A stretch of 64,000 nt of DNA from Lacrimispora defluvii. Lineage in GTDB: Bacteria; Bacillota; Clostridia; Lachnospirales; Lachnospiraceae. The notes below the pieces were generated by a model, which did no database searches, was not told where the DNA came from, and was given only the letters and a program-made list of their open reading frames with translations. The position numbers and the translations under genes are program-made. Shown piece by piece: positions 10,762 to 20,597 of this stretch (positions within the stretch are counted from its first letter, which is position 1; every line of letters starts with the position of its first letter). The DNA lies in contig JAAOXG010000018.1 of NCBI GenBank assembly GCA_013036995.1, forward strand, positions 1 through 64,000, read 5' to 3'.

Positions 10762-11934
10762 TTACTTCACAGTCAATATACTGATTTTTTCTCCATCTGT
10801 CAATGGTTTACTGCTCTGTAAAATAACAAGGTCACCGGTGGAAAGTCCCTGGGTCACTTCAATATAAGCATTCTTTTTCTTTCCCAGTGTAACGGGAACT
10901 TTCACCGCACTGGTGTCTGCCGCTTTATAAACATAGGTTCCCGAATCGTCGGACTGAACAGATTTAGCTGGAATATAGACAGATTTTTCTTCCTTATTAT
11001 CGGAGAGCCGGATATCAGCCATAAGACCGATTGCACTGTTTGTACTCTCCTCACCCAAAGAGACCGTCACAAGAAACATTCCGGTGCTGGAATCACTGAC
11101 TGCAGAGATATCGCTGATACTTCCCTTTAAATTCTCCCCAAGAGTCTGTAGATTTACCTGCACCTCTGTTCCTGTTTTAACCTGGTCAATATCCATGTCA
11201 GCAACTTTTATTTCCACTTTTTTACCGCTGTCATCAATAACTGTGGCGGCTTTTATCTGGGGTGAAACGGTCTGGCCTGCTTCCACGTTTATTTTTGTTA
11301 CCAGACCCTTTATAGGTGATAATACCATGCAGTCATCATATTTTTTCTGGGCAATATTAAGGGCTGCCCTGGCACTTTCAAGCTGGGCTTTTGTCACCTC
11401 ACTGGTGGTTGCCTGGCTGTTCTGTGCCGCCTGAAGCTGAACCTGAGCCACATCCACCTGGGCCTTGGCTGCTTCATAGTCTGCCTGGGATACGTCACCG
11501 CTTGCATAGAGAACCTTTATCCGGTTAAAATTGTCACTTGCCGTAGTGAAGCTGATCTGGGCTGGCTTTACCACTGTGTTTAACTGATTTGCTTTTTGTG
11601 CGCTGTCATAAGAAGCCTGAGCTGCCTGAAAGCTGGCTTTCGCCTGTTCTAATTGCAGACTTGCATCCTGATTATCGATCTGAAACAAGGGAGCACCCGC
11701 TTCCACATGATCCCCTTCTCTGGCTAAGATCTGGGTCACCTTACCGCTTGCAACGGGAATGATATCAACGCTGCTTAAAGCCTCTACCGTTCCCTGCCAT
11801 ACCATGGCAGATAAATCTTTTCCTTCTTTCGCTGCAGCAACTGTTACTTCTGTCTGTTTTCCAGCTCCCGCACAGCCTGCAAGAGCCGACGAAAGCATTG
11901 CTGTCACCATTAAAACTGCTGTTATCTTCTTCAT
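10762..11934 (-). CDS. Efflux adaptor lipoprotein (RND/MacA-like periplasmic adaptor family)
   Basis: A 390-residue membrane-fusion-type protein. The N-terminus is a lipoprotein signal with lipobox SALAGC (Cys20), so it should be anchored outside the cell membrane. A biotinyl-lipoyl-like half motif (VTQILAREGDHVEAGAPLFQID) follows, then a long Ala/Gln-rich coiled coil (~95-205), the second lipoyl half (SPIKGLVTKINVEAGQTV) and beta-barrel/MPD domains to the end. It is the last gene of the ABC-ABC-HlyD-adaptor operon, 22 nt after the HlyD gene. In monoderms such adaptors work with MacB-like or other ABC exporters; here the partner is likely the heterodimeric ABC exporter. Confidence 0.88.
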   Translation of the reverse strand: MKKITAVLMVTAMLSSALAGCAGAGKQTEVTVAAAKEGKDLSAMVWQGTVEALSSVDIIPVASGKVTQILAREGDHVEAGAPLFQIDNQDASLQLEQAKASFQAAQASYDSAQKANQLNTVVKPAQISFTTASDNFNRIKVLYASGDVSQADYEAAKAQVDVAQVQLQAAQNSQATTSEVTKAQLESARAALNIAQKKYDDCMVLSPIKGLVTKINVEAGQTVSPQIKAATVIDDSGKKVEIKVADMDIDQVKTGTEVQVNLQTLGENLKGSISDISAVSDSSTGMFLVTVSLGEESTNSAIGLMADIRLSDNKEEKSVYIPAKSVQSDDSGTYVYKAADTSAVKVPVTLGKKKNAYIEVTQGLSTGDLVILQSSKPLTDGEKISILTVK

Positions 11935-11956
11935 CCGTTTTCTCCTTCTCAGACTA

Positions 11957-12637
11957 TTATTTTAAATGAATTTTCACAGAAGCATTCATTCCAAAAACAA
12001 GAGGAAGATTCTGCTGATTTTCAATCGCTACCTTAATCGGTATCAGCTGTGTCACCTTTGTATAGTCGCCACTGGTGGTAAAACTGGTTCCTCCTGAAAA
12101 ATAAGTCTGTGTCGCGGGATCAATCGCAATTACCTGTCCCTTAAACAGCTTTCCGGGATAGGCATCCAGTTTAATATCCACTTTCTGTCCCAGCTTTATC
12201 TTCATAATATCTGTCTCTTCTACATTTACCCCGATATAAAGATCTGAGGTGTCTGCCACCACTGCCAGTTCAGAGCCCATGGCAACTGCCTGATTGGCAG
12301 CTCCCTCATTTTTTACTACAGTTCCGGTTATGGGCGATGTGATATAGGGAAGGGTTTCCTCACGTCCAAGCACCTGATCCTGTTCCACCAGATCTCCATT
12401 TTCCACTTCCCAGGACAAAAGCTTTCCATTTGCTACGGCTTTTACTGAATACAGCTTTGCTGTTACTCTGGCATTGTCGGTTTTAAAATAATTTGTGCTT
12501 ACATAATAGAAATATCCTGCAGCTGCTCCTCCCAAAAGAATGACCGCCAGCAAAAGGGGGATGAGTACTTTTTTCAGTTTTCCCGTTCCCTTACTGATCT
12601 CCTGATCTTCAATATTGATGTGTTTGTTTTCCTGCAT
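11957..12637 (-). CDS. HlyD/EmrA-type secretion adaptor
   Basis: A 226-residue membrane-anchored adaptor. A single hydrophobic segment (about residues 24-46) is followed by TDNARVTAKLYSVKAVANGKL, typical of the EmrA/HlyD N-terminal lipoyl motif, then SPITGTVVKNEGAANQAVAMGS and a beta-barrel domain. The coiled-coil hairpin is essentially absent (the two lipoyl halves are almost contiguous), making it a minimal adaptor. It sits 14 nt after the second ABC gene and 22 nt before the lipoprotein adaptor. Confidence 0.87.
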   Translation of the reverse strand: MQENKHINIEDQEISKGTGKLKKVLIPLLLAVILLGGAAAGYFYYVSTNYFKTDNARVTAKLYSVKAVANGKLLSWEVENGDLVEQDQVLGREETLPYITSPITGTVVKNEGAANQAVAMGSELAVVADTSDLYIGVNVEETDIMKIKLGQKVDIKLDAYPGKLFKGQVIAIDPATQTYFSGGTSFTTSGDYTKVTQLIPIKVAIENQQNLPLVFGMNASVKIHLK

Positions 12638-12651
12638 ATCATTATCCTCCG

Positions 12652-14493
12652 CTATGATTGTTCTGCAAACTGGCTGTGATACAGATCGGAATAGAATCCT
12701 TTCTTTTCAAGCAATGTTTCGTGATTTCCCTGTTCAATGATATCGCCATCCTTCATAACCAGAATCATATCCGCATCCCGGATAGTGGAAAGACGATGGG
12801 CAATGACAAAGCTGGTTCTGTTTTTCATTAATTTATCCATGGCTCTCTGGATAAAGACCTCGGTCCGAGTATCAATGGAACTGGTTGCTTCATCAAGAAT
12901 CAGAATTTTCGGGTCTGCCAGAATGGTCCTTGCAATGGTTAGCAGCTGTTTCTGCCCCTGGGATAAGTTACTGGATTCTTCATTAATCACCATATGATAA
13001 CCTCCCGGCAGAGTTCGTATAAATTCATCACAATGAGCCGCTTTTGCCGCCGCTATCACTTCTTCATCTGTCTTATCAAAATTTCCGTAGCGGATGTTAT
13101 CCATTACCGTGGCGTTATAAAGCCAGGTATCCTGAAGGACCATGCCGAACATGGCACGTAAATCTCTTCTGGTAAATGTAAGGCTGTCATGGCCGTCAAT
13201 CAGGATCTGCCCGGAATTAAGCTCATAAAAACGCATGAGAAGTTTGACTATGGTAGTTTTTCCGGCTCCTGTAGGTCCAACAATGGCAACCGTCTGCCCA
13301 GCCTCTACATAGGAAGAAAAATGATTGATAATCATGGTATCCGGCTGATAACCAAAACAGACATTTTTAAATTCCACAGTTCCATGAACCTCAGGCAGTA
13401 CGATTGGGCTATCTGTCTCACTGACTTCATCTTCTTCATCTAAGAACTCAAATACACGTTCTGCTGCCGCAGCCGTTGACTGCAGAGTATTGGAAACATT
13501 GGCAATCTGAGAGATTGGCTGCATGAAGGATCTCATGTACTGGATAAATGCCTGAACATCACCGATCTCAATTACCTTTTTCACCGTTAAATATCCGCCT
13601 AACAGACAGACACAAACAAATCCAAGATTACCCACAAAAGACATAATAGGCATCATCATTCCCGATAGAAACTGGGATTTCCACGCAGATCCATAGAGTT
13701 TATCGTTAATCAGCCGGAATTTCTCAATGGCTTCCTTCTCTCCGTTAAAGATCTGAACCACGTTATGGCCTGCATATATTTCTTCAATATGACCGTTTAA
13801 ATTTCCCAGGCTTTTCTGCTGCTGGGAAAAATATTTCTGTGAATTTTTCACCACCGTAACGATTAAGCCCATGGAAACAAACAGCACTAAAACTGCCACC
13901 AGAGTCATTCGTATGCTGATGGAAAGCATCATGGCTACGATACCGATTAAGGTAGTTACCGATGTAATCATCTGGGTCAGACTCTGATTTAATGTCTGGC
14001 TTACCGTATCCACATCGTTGGTAATTCTTGAAAGAATCTCCCCGTGAGTTCTGGTGTCATAATAATTTAACGGAAGGCGGTTCATCTTCTCCGATATGTT
14101 TTTTCTCAGCTCATAGGTAATCTTCATACTGACCCCTGACATAATATAACTCTGCAGGTAGGAAAAGAGAGCCGATACAAGATACAGGACAACTAACAGC
14201 AGCAGCCGGTTTCTGATATATCGGAAATCCGTAAGCAATCCGGTTCCCATGGCCCATGCCATCAGACCTTCAAAGAGCTTGGTGGTCGCTTTTCCCAATA
14301 CCTTAGGTCCTACTATGGAAAATACCGAGGAACAGCATGCAAACAGGATTACAACAATGACGGAAATCTTGTAATGTTTCAGATACCCGGCAAGGTGGAG
14401 CATGGTACCTTTAAAATTCTTTGCTTTTTCAGTCTTCTGACCAAGTCCGCCGCCCCGACCCATGGGTCCGCCTGAGGATTTTTGTTCACTCAT
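12652..14493 (-). CDS. ABC exporter half-transporter with consensus ATPase site
   Basis: A type IV (multidrug-type) ABC exporter subunit of 613 aa. The Gly-rich N-terminal tail is followed by six membrane segments and an ATPase with Walker A GPTGAGKTT (~404), signature LSQGQ (~509) and Walker B LILDEATSS (~531) with the catalytic Glu present. It overlaps the preceding ABC gene by 4 nt (ATGA), so equal synthesis is likely. The pair resembles the YfiB/YfiC, BmrCD and LmrCD class of heterodimeric drug exporters. Confidence 0.93.
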   Translation of the reverse strand: MSEQKSSGGPMGRGGGLGQKTEKAKNFKGTMLHLAGYLKHYKISVIVVILFACCSSVFSIVGPKVLGKATTKLFEGLMAWAMGTGLLTDFRYIRNRLLLLVVLYLVSALFSYLQSYIMSGVSMKITYELRKNISEKMNRLPLNYYDTRTHGEILSRITNDVDTVSQTLNQSLTQMITSVTTLIGIVAMMLSISIRMTLVAVLVLFVSMGLIVTVVKNSQKYFSQQQKSLGNLNGHIEEIYAGHNVVQIFNGEKEAIEKFRLINDKLYGSAWKSQFLSGMMMPIMSFVGNLGFVCVCLLGGYLTVKKVIEIGDVQAFIQYMRSFMQPISQIANVSNTLQSTAAAAERVFEFLDEEDEVSETDSPIVLPEVHGTVEFKNVCFGYQPDTMIINHFSSYVEAGQTVAIVGPTGAGKTTIVKLLMRFYELNSGQILIDGHDSLTFTRRDLRAMFGMVLQDTWLYNATVMDNIRYGNFDKTDEEVIAAAKAAHCDEFIRTLPGGYHMVINEESSNLSQGQKQLLTIARTILADPKILILDEATSSIDTRTEVFIQRAMDKLMKNRTSFVIAHRLSTIRDADMILVMKDGDIIEQGNHETLLEKKGFYSDLYHSQFAEQS

Positions 14494-16220
14494 TTCAGTT
14501 CCTCCTCACTCAGCTGTGACAGCGCGATTTCCCGGTAAACTTCACAGGTCTTCATCAGCTCCCTGTGGGGCCCTTTTCCGGCAATTCTGCCCTGATCCAG
14601 AACAATAATCTGATCCGCATTCATAATGGTGCTGATTCGCTGCGCCACCAGAATGGTAACACTGTCTTTTGTTTTATCTTTCAGCGCAGCACGAAGCTTT
14701 GCATCTGTCTTAAAATCCAGAGCGGAAAAGCTGTCGTCAAATACGTTAACCGGTGCCTTTTTAACCAGTGCCCTGGCAATGGATAGACGCTGCTTCTGTC
14801 CGCCTGATACGTTCTGACCGCCCTGAGAGATTTCTGTCAAAAAGCCCTCGGGCTTGGAATCAATGAATTCCTCTGCCTGGGCAGTTTTGGCGGCTTCCTC
14901 AACCACGTCTTTGCTGGCCTCTCTGTCACCATATTTTAAATTACTCTCGATTGTTCCGGAAAATAAGATTCCCTTCTGGGGCACAAAGCCAATCATGTCT
15001 CTCAGCTTTTTTAACGGCCATTTCCTGATATCAATGCCGTCAATTAAGATTTCTCCCCCTGTCACATCATAAAAGCGGGGAAGTAAGTTGACCAGTGTGC
15101 TTTTTCCGCTTCCGGTTGCTCCAATAAAAGCAGTTGTCTGCCCTGGCAGTGCCGTAAATGTAATATCGTGAAGAACCGCTTCATCGGCATCGGGATACTG
15201 AAAGGATACCCCCCGGTATTCCACAGTCCCTTTGGGTGTTTCAGAGATCACTGCAGCTTCTTTCGGATCGGTGATGGTTGAATCCGTAGTCAGTATTTCT
15301 ACCACTCTCTTAATGGATACAATGGCTCTCGGAATCATAATAAACATCATTGCCATCATTAAAAAGGCCATAATGATCTGCATGGCATACTGCATATATG
15401 CCATCATGTCTCCTACCTTCATCTTAAAGCTGGATACTGCCTTTGACCCAACCCAGACGATTAATAAATTGGTCAGATTCATAATTAGCATCATGGCCGG
15501 CATCATGCCGGAGGTAACTCTGTTAACAAATAAATTTGTATCTGTCAGCCTGGCATTCACCTTATCAAACCGCTTTTCCTCAAATCTCTGGGTATTAAAT
15601 GCACGAATGACCAGAGTTCCGTCAAGGCTTTCCCTGACCACAAGGTTTAACCGGTCAATTAATTTTTGCACATACTGAAACCTGGGCATCACTACCATCA
15701 TCATGGAGATAATCATCACCAGCAGTAATCCCACAGATAAGGCTATTATCCAGGACATGGATCTATCCTTTTCCAGGGCATGAATGACACCGCCGACTCC
15801 AAGTATGGGTGCATAAAACACGATACGGATCAGCATAACAATCAGCTGCTGGATCTGGGTAATATCATTGGTAGTTCTGGTGATTAACGAAGAAGTGGAA
15901 TACTTCTCCATCTCCGCACTGGAAAAACTCTCAATTCTGGTAAATACATCCTGCCGAAGATTACGGCAGATGCCTGCTGCCATTCTCGCACCGATCAGTC
16001 CCACGATTACGGTGCAGAACGCACTTAAAAAGGCGATCCCCAACATTTGAAATCCGGCTTTGACTATGTACATCGTGTCTCCCGAAGTGATACCTTTGTT
16101 TACGATATCAGACATATAATCCGGAAGGGATAAATCACAGGCAGCCTGCCCGAACAGCAGCAGCATGACTGCTGCTAAAGATATCAAATGGGGTTTGAAA
16201 TATCGGAAAAATACATTCAA
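14490..16220 (-). CDS. ABC exporter half-transporter with degenerate ATPase site
   Basis: A 576-residue partner of the following ABC subunit: six membrane segments, then Walker A GATGSGKST (~366) and signature VSGGQ (~471). After Walker B it reads VFDDSFSALD, with Asp in place of the catalytic Glu, the hallmark of the non-hydrolysing site in heterodimeric exporters. The start codon is TTG at 16218-16220 (protein MNVFFRYF), preceded by GAGGGA at good spacing. It is the first intact gene of the efflux operon and lies 24 nt downstream of a MarR remnant, the usual position of the regulator of such operons. A drug or toxic-metabolite export role is inferred. Confidence 0.93.
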   Translation of the reverse strand: MNVFFRYFKPHLISLAAVMLLLFGQAACDLSLPDYMSDIVNKGITSGDTMYIVKAGFQMLGIAFLSAFCTVIVGLIGARMAAGICRNLRQDVFTRIESFSSAEMEKYSTSSLITRTTNDITQIQQLIVMLIRIVFYAPILGVGGVIHALEKDRSMSWIIALSVGLLLVMIISMMMVVMPRFQYVQKLIDRLNLVVRESLDGTLVIRAFNTQRFEEKRFDKVNARLTDTNLFVNRVTSGMMPAMMLIMNLTNLLIVWVGSKAVSSFKMKVGDMMAYMQYAMQIIMAFLMMAMMFIMIPRAIVSIKRVVEILTTDSTITDPKEAAVISETPKGTVEYRGVSFQYPDADEAVLHDITFTALPGQTTAFIGATGSGKSTLVNLLPRFYDVTGGEILIDGIDIRKWPLKKLRDMIGFVPQKGILFSGTIESNLKYGDREASKDVVEEAAKTAQAEEFIDSKPEGFLTEISQGGQNVSGGQKQRLSIARALVKKAPVNVFDDSFSALDFKTDAKLRAALKDKTKDSVTILVAQRISTIMNADQIIVLDQGRIAGKGPHRELMKTCEVYREIALSQLSEEELK

Positions 16221-16244
16221 GTCAGTTCCCTCTTTTCTGTTTCA

Positions 16245-16493
16245 TCAATCTGTCGTTTCGTCAATTTCTTCCGTCATATCATTCACTGCACGTTCCATCT
16301 GATCAATAAAGCGGTTCCACAATGTGATCAGCTGATCCATATCTTCCATACCCATACCTTCCACAACTCTTCCCACCATCAGATTCACTTTCTCCAGACA
16401 CTTTTTTCTTACGAAATATCCATATTCAGTATTGATTAGGCTTAACAACCTGCAACATACTCCTCTATCCAGACCAGGGAAAATGTGGTACAA
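16245..16493 (-). pseudogene. Probable MarR-family regulator remnant (C-terminal part only)
   Basis: An 82-codon frame whose second half (KKCLEKVNLMVGRVVEGMG, MEDMDQLITLWNRFIDQME) resembles the C-terminal dimerisation helices of MarR regulators, ending 24 nt before an ABC exporter pair. The first ~28 codons do not look like a MarR winged helix, and no ribosome binding site precedes the ATG. The DNA-binding region appears to have been lost where the divergent gene at 16517 now begins. Alternatively it is a short unrelated protein. If the reading is right, the efflux operon has lost local repression. Confidence 0.45.
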
Positions 16494-16516
16494 TCTAAGT
16501 CAAAAAAGGAGGCGCC

Positions 16517-17479
16517 ATGAATAAGGATACCATTATAAAAAGTTTAAAAATTGCTGTAGCCGCAGTGCTCTCCATCGCAATTGCCGGAGAACTGGGGCTT
16601 CGTTATTCCGCTACCGCCGGAATCATTACAGTGCTCAGCATTCAGAATACAAAGAAAGAAACCATAAAAAGTGCCAGAAACCGGACACTGGCTTTTGTGT
16701 GTGCTCTCCTGATCGCCCGTTTCCTTTTTGGAATTCTGGGCTTCACCCTTCCTGCATTTGCGGGATATTTATTTCTCTTCGCTCTCTTGTGCTTCTATGC
16801 GGACTGGGGCGAAGCCATAGCCATGGATTCCGTACTTATCACCCATTTTCTCACTGAGCGGTCTATGACTGCTGCACTGGTCGCCAATGAGGCAGCTCTC
16901 TTTCTGATTGGTACAACAGTTGGAATATTAGTGAATCTGCACCTGCGAAGAAGGAAAGATGAATTTAAAAAGCTTTCTGACGAAGTGGATACCCGCATAA
17001 AAGACACCTTAAGTCAGATGTCCTGTTTTCTTTATTCTGAGGACAAAGACAGCTGCAGACCGGCGGACCTTCTTTCTCTGCAAAAGGCCCTCCGCTCAGC
17101 CAAAGCCTGTGCCTTAACGAATTATAACAATGCTCTGTTTAAAAAAGATACTTATGAAGTTGATTATATTGAAATGCGCAGACAGCAAAGCCTCCTGCTT
17201 TATGAAATCTATGAAAATATCCGGTCAATTTCCTGTCTGCCAAAAGAAGCAATGGAAGTTTCTGAGCTGTTAGCAAAAATCGAGCAGGGCTACCACAGAG
17301 ATAACACGGTGGAGGGATTGTTAAAGGATTTAAATCTGCTTTTGCTGGATTTAAAGGATCATGAGCTTCCCATAAGCAGAGAAGAATTTGAAGCAAGAGC
17401 CATACTCTTTTACATCTTAAAGCAATTGCACAGACTCCTGTTAATTAAACGGGAGTTCATCTTAAACCACAGCAGTTAA
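16517..17479 (+). CDS. Aromatic acid exporter family protein (DUF939/FUSC-like)
   Basis: A 320-residue inner-membrane protein. The N-terminal ~150 residues hold four or five hydrophobic segments including the conserved GLRYSATAGIITVLSIQNTKKET. The rest is a soluble helical domain (DUF939 C-terminal type). The family relates to AaeB/FUSC pumps for hydroxylated aromatic acids; the substrate is unproven. AAAAAAGGAGG precedes the ATG with good spacing, and TACAAT at about 16490 may be its -10. It converges on queF with 2 nt between the stop codons. Confidence 0.85.
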   Translation: MNKDTIIKSLKIAVAAVLSIAIAGELGLRYSATAGIITVLSIQNTKKETIKSARNRTLAFVCALLIARFLFGILGFTLPAFAGYLFLFALLCFYADWGEAIAMDSVLITHFLTERSMTAALVANEAALFLIGTTVGILVNLHLRRRKDEFKKLSDEVDTRIKDTLSQMSCFLYSEDKDSCRPADLLSLQKALRSAKACALTNYNNALFKKDTYEVDYIEMRRQQSLLLYEIYENIRSISCLPKEAMEVSELLAKIEQGYHRDNTVEGLLKDLNLLLLDLKDHELPISREEFEARAILFYILKQLHRLLLIKREFILNHSS

Positions 17480-17481
17480 TC

Positions 17482-17979
17482 CTAACGGTTGTCCACCCGC
17501 TCCGGATAAAGATCGTGGGACTTAAGCCGCTCCCATGCTACCTCTTCCCATCTGGTTCCCGGCTCTCCATAGTTACAGTAGGGATCAATGGAAATGCCGC
17601 CTCTGGGAGTGAATTTTCCCCACACTTCAATATATTTGGGGTGCATTAATGCAATCAAATCTTTCATAATAATATTCATACAGTCCTCATGGAAATCTCC
17701 GTGGTTTCTGAAACTGAATAAATAGAGTTTTAAGGATTTGCTCTCCACCATCTGTTCCCCTGGAACGTAAGAGATGGTTATGGTGGCGAAATCCGGCTGT
17801 CCGGTAATAGGGCAAAGGCTGGTAAATTCCGGACAGTTGAATTTCACAAAGTAATCGTTATGGGGATGCTTGTTTAAAAAGGTCTCTAAAACTCCTGGAT
17901 TATAATCCGTTTCATAATCAGTTCCCTGGCTTCCCAAATGGGTCAGCCCCTTCGTTTCCTCTGAATTTCTTCCTGACAT
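17482..17979 (-). CDS. queF: NADPH-dependent 7-cyano-7-deazaguanine reductase
   Basis: Reduces preQ0 to preQ1, the last step before insertion into tRNA. At 165 aa it is the short, YkvM-type QueF. The catalytic Cys is in [11 protein letters not shown] (about 54), the NADPH motif in [20 protein letters not shown] (79-98) and substrate-binding residues in [15 protein letters not shown]. It is the last gene of the queuosine operon; its ATG follows the queC TAA directly, with GGAG inside the queC end. Confidence 0.96.
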   Translation of the reverse strand: MSGRNSEETKGLTHLGSQGTDYETDYNPGVLETFLNKHPHNDYFVKFNCPEFTSLCPITGQPDFATITISYVPGEQMVESKSLKLYLFSFRNHGDFHEDCMNIIMKDLIALMHPKYIEVWGKFTPRGGISIDPYCNYGEPGTRWEEVAWERLKSHDLYPERVDNR

Positions 17980-17980
17980 C

Positions 17981-18670
17981 TTATTCTCCTCTCTTTAAAG
18001 CCGGATCTTCCACTCCATTCTTTGCAAAGGCCTCTGCACGGTCTATGCAGGTACCGCATTTTCCGCATGGTTCCTCTCCGCCTTCATAGCAGCTCCATGT
18101 CAGTTCATAAGGGACATGAAGCATCAATCCCCGCTCCACAACTTCTGCTTTGGTCCATAACACAAATGGTGCTTTTATGGTAAGCTGATTTCCGCTTCCG
18201 ATGTAGACGGCGCGGCTCATTGCTTCCTGAAAAGAACTGCTGCAGTCCGGATAGGCATTCCCTGCCGCATCATCGCTGTGAGCTCCGTAATAGATCACGC
18301 TGCAGCCTTTTGACAGGGCGATACTGGCGGCTGAGGAAAGAAACAATCCGTTGCGGAAGGGAACGTAGGTTGATACCGGTTTGCCCTCGCTGGTTTCAAG
18401 CTGCTTTGCATAGCTCTCTCTTGGTATCTCTTGATGAGACCGGGTTAATAAGGAACAGTCACTGTAAGCAAATATTCTGCTTAAATCCAGACTTATAAAT
18501 TCTATCTCATAATAATCTGCAATCTTTTTTGCAGCTTCCAGCTCTTTTGCATGCTTTTGCCCGTAGGAAATGGACAGACCGCAGACATTTTTTCTGCCAT
18601 ATTCTTCAATTGCCATACCAAGGCAGGTGGCGCTGTCAACGCCCCCGCTTAATAATACCAGTGCTTTCAT
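17981..18670 (-). CDS. queC: 7-cyano-7-deazaguanine synthase
   Basis: Converts 7-carboxy-7-deazaguanine, ATP and ammonia to preQ0. The PP-loop ATP motif [11 protein letters not shown] sits at 6-16, and the zinc-binding cysteines [15 protein letters not shown] at about 195-209. The 229-aa length is normal. It lies 33 nt after folE and just before queF. Confidence 0.96.
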   Translation of the reverse strand: MKALVLLSGGVDSATCLGMAIEEYGRKNVCGLSISYGQKHAKELEAAKKIADYYEIEFISLDLSRIFAYSDCSLLTRSHQEIPRESYAKQLETSEGKPVSTYVPFRNGLFLSSAASIALSKGCSVIYYGAHSDDAAGNAYPDCSSSFQEAMSRAVYIGSGNQLTIKAPFVLWTKAEVVERGLMLHVPYELTWSCYEGGEEPCGKCGTCIDRAEAFAKNGVEDPALKRGE

Positions 18671-18703
18671 CGTTCTCTCCGTTTCTATTCTCGTTTACAA
18701 ATT

Positions 18704-19270
18704 TCAGATGCGTAATTCCGGCTCCGACTTAAAACGCCCTCTTAACGTGACTGTTTTCGTCCTGGCTGAAAAACTTTTAATTCCTCTGGCAGTCATACAG
18801 CTGTGGCTGCCTTCGATCACAACTTCTATATCCTCTGAGCCGGTAACTTCTGCCATGATTTCTGCTATATCTGAACCAATTCTCTCCTGAAGCTGAAGTC
18901 TCCTGGCTGCCATATCGGCAATTCTGGCAATTTTGCTTAATCCAATCACTTTCCCATTCGGTATATAAGCCACGGCAACTTTCATATCGTACATCAGCGC
19001 CATATGGTGTTCACAGTAACTGAACACTTCTATGTCCTTTACCACCACCATATCATCTCCTAAACCGTTTGAATCCATATCCTCTTCAAAGGTTTTTCCA
19101 AACATCAGTGCAATTTCATGGTTTGAGTAATTGATCCCTTCAAAAATCTCCCCGTACATCTTCGCAACCCTGGACGGCGTATCTTTTAAGCCTTCCCTGT
19201 CCGGATCCTCGCCCAATGCCTTTAATATCCCCCTCACATGGGTCTGGATTGCCTCTGTATCAATCGCCAC
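18704..19270 (-). CDS. folE: GTP cyclohydrolase I
   Basis: Opens and rearranges GTP to 7,8-dihydroneopterin triphosphate, the substrate of QueD and also the folate precursor. At 188 aa it has the family length. The zinc ligands are in [11 protein letters not shown] and [13 protein letters not shown], with the GxSKxAR-type [17 protein letters not shown] between them. Its place inside the queuosine operon points to a preQ1-dedicated copy. Confidence 0.96.
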   Translation of the reverse strand: MAIDTEAIQTHVRGILKALGEDPDREGLKDTPSRVAKMYGEIFEGINYSNHEIALMFGKTFEEDMDSNGLGDDMVVVKDIEVFSYCEHHMALMYDMKVAVAYIPNGKVIGLSKIARIADMAARRLQLQERIGSDIAEIMAEVTGSEDIEVVIEGSHSCMTARGIKSFSARTKTVTLRGRFKSEPELRI

Positions 19271-19290
19271 TGCGCATCTCTCCCTTCTGA

Positions 19291-19959
19291 TTAAACGCCC
19301 ACTGCATCGGATCCCCAGATGATTTTATGCATCTGCAGCTGAAGAGTCACATCATTTAACTGGTTCTGTTTCATAAATTCCACTACATCTGGCAATGAAA
19401 GTCTGCCAAAAACGGTGCTAAAATAGAGATGGCACCGGCCGGAAAGCTGATAGCGGTCAATCACCTCCACAGCCCTTCTCAGATCCGTTATACTTCCTGC
19501 AACAAATTTTACCGTATCCTTCTGTTTTAAATAATCAAAGTTAGAAAGCCGCATTGCAGCCTCCATTCCGCTTCCCGGAAGTTTATAATCCATGGTAAAG
19601 GTAAGTGCATTTGTTTCTCTCTGATAGGTTGAAAGTTCTGCGCTTCCGTTTGTTTCAACCTCCACACGAAGTTCCTCATCTAATAAAAGAAGAGAAAGAA
19701 GATCTCCCATGCCAGGCTGGATCAGGGGCTCACCTCCCGTGAGAGTTACATTTTTTATACCTGTTTCCTTTATGTATTCATAAATATCAAGCTCACTCAT
19801 TGTTTTTCCGCGTACCAGGGCATCTTTGGCCCAGGCGGTATCGCAGTATGAGCAGGAAAGATTGCATCCATAAAAACGGATAAATACAGCCAGCTGACCG
19901 GCATATATCCCCTCCCCGTTGATGCTTACAAAGGTTTCCGCCACATTATAATCTGCCAT
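19291..19959 (-). CDS. queE: 7-carboxy-7-deazaguanine synthase (radical SAM)
   Basis: A radical-SAM enzyme converting 6-carboxytetrahydropterin to 7-carboxy-7-deazaguanine. The [4Fe-4S] motif [13 protein letters not shown] gives CxxxCxxC, followed by the SAM-binding [11 protein letters not shown] start it at the ATG at 19959 ([10 protein letters not shown]) because GGAGGACAG precedes it; an upstream in-frame ATG at 20001 would add 14 residues unlike the family. It overlaps the end of queD by 14 nt. Confidence 0.95.
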   Translation of the reverse strand: MADYNVAETFVSINGEGIYAGQLAVFIRFYGCNLSCSYCDTAWAKDALVRGKTMSELDIYEYIKETGIKNVTLTGGEPLIQPGMGDLLSLLLLDEELRVEVETNGSAELSTYQRETNALTFTMDYKLPGSGMEAAMRLSNFDYLKQKDTVKFVAGSITDLRRAVEVIDRYQLSGRCHLYFSTVFGRLSLPDVVEFMKQNQLNDVTLQLQMHKIIWGSDAVGV

Positions 19960-20383
19960 GGCTGTCCTCCCCGTAAGAAGCACAGTTTGCAGGAGTTTCA
20001 TACACTTTGGCAGATTTTACGTAATAACCTCTTTGGCTCATTCTTTCGTAGAAGTATCTTGAAAATTCTTCTGCTGTGGGGCGAAAATTCACTTCAACCA
20101 GTAAAAAGCCCTCTTCTTTAAGAGCCGTAAGGGTATTAGGCTTTAACGTGTCTGCTTCCATGATCAGAGAATGGTCGAAATAATCGATTTCTTCTTTTAA
20201 ATCCTGTTTCAACTTGGAGAAATCAACAATCATCCCTTGTGTCTGTCCTTCTTTTTGAAGTGTGGGGCTTTCAATTTTAATTACAACCCGCCATCTGTGA
20301 CCGTGGATATTTTTGCATTTTCCATCATAGCCCTTTAAAAAATGAGCGGAGTCAAAACTTTGTTCTGTTTCCAGATAATACAT
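19946..20383 (-). CDS. queD: 6-carboxytetrahydropterin synthase
   Basis: First committed enzyme of deazaguanine synthesis, making 6-carboxy-5,6,7,8-tetrahydropterin from dihydroneopterin triphosphate. The zinc histidines are in SAHFL (14) and HGHRW (27, 29), the catalytic Cys in CKNIHGH, and a DxxDHSLI-like YFDHSLI in the middle. It is the first gene of the operon and follows the preQ1 riboswitch and its terminator. Confidence 0.95.
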   Translation of the reverse strand: MYYLETEQSFDSAHFLKGYDGKCKNIHGHRWRVVIKIESPTLQKEGQTQGMIVDFSKLKQDLKEEIDYFDHSLIMEADTLKPNTLTALKEEGFLLVEVNFRPTAEEFSRYFYERMSQRGYYVKSAKVYETPANCASYGEDSHGRL

Positions 20384-20440
20384 TGTCTCTTTGTCCTTTC
20401 GAATTTCAGAGGCAGAATTTTAACTTTGCCGTATTATTGC

Positions 20441-20472
20441 AAAAAAAGCAGACATATGACTATGTCTGCTTT
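20441..20472 (-). terminator. Leader terminator of the preQ1 riboswitch
   Basis: A 10-bp perfect stem (AGCAGACATA, loop GTCA, TATGTCTGCT on the minus strand) is followed by T7. It lies 58 nt upstream of the queD start and downstream of the aptamer, so it is the expression platform: preQ1 binding should favour this terminator. Confidence 0.88.
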
Positions 20473-20540
20473 CTCTATCTGCACGAAAAAAAAGCTATAA
20501 TAACTGCAATAACTTTTCGTTCCAACAATATTAAAATCAG

Positions 20541-20584
20541 CCCTAGTTTTGTTTATAGACAGGATGGTACTAATGAACTGTCTT
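20541..20584 (-). ncRNA. preQ1-I riboswitch aptamer
   Basis: On the minus strand a GACAG/CTGTC stem encloses a 15-nt loop beginning TTC and containing TTAGT, followed by the A-rich tail TATAAACAAAACTAG. The tail ACTA can pair with the loop TAGT, giving the H-type pseudoknot of class I preQ1 aptamers. It lies within a leader between a consensus promoter and an intrinsic terminator, directly before queD-queE-folE-queC-queF. The end product preQ1 should therefore switch the operon off. Confidence 0.83.
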
Positions 20585-20597
20585 CTATGCGGTTAAA

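Noticed and set aside
15232-15678. 148-codon plus-strand frame
   Set aside because: It is antisense to a well-conserved ABC transporter gene and has no ribosome binding site or recognisable protein features.
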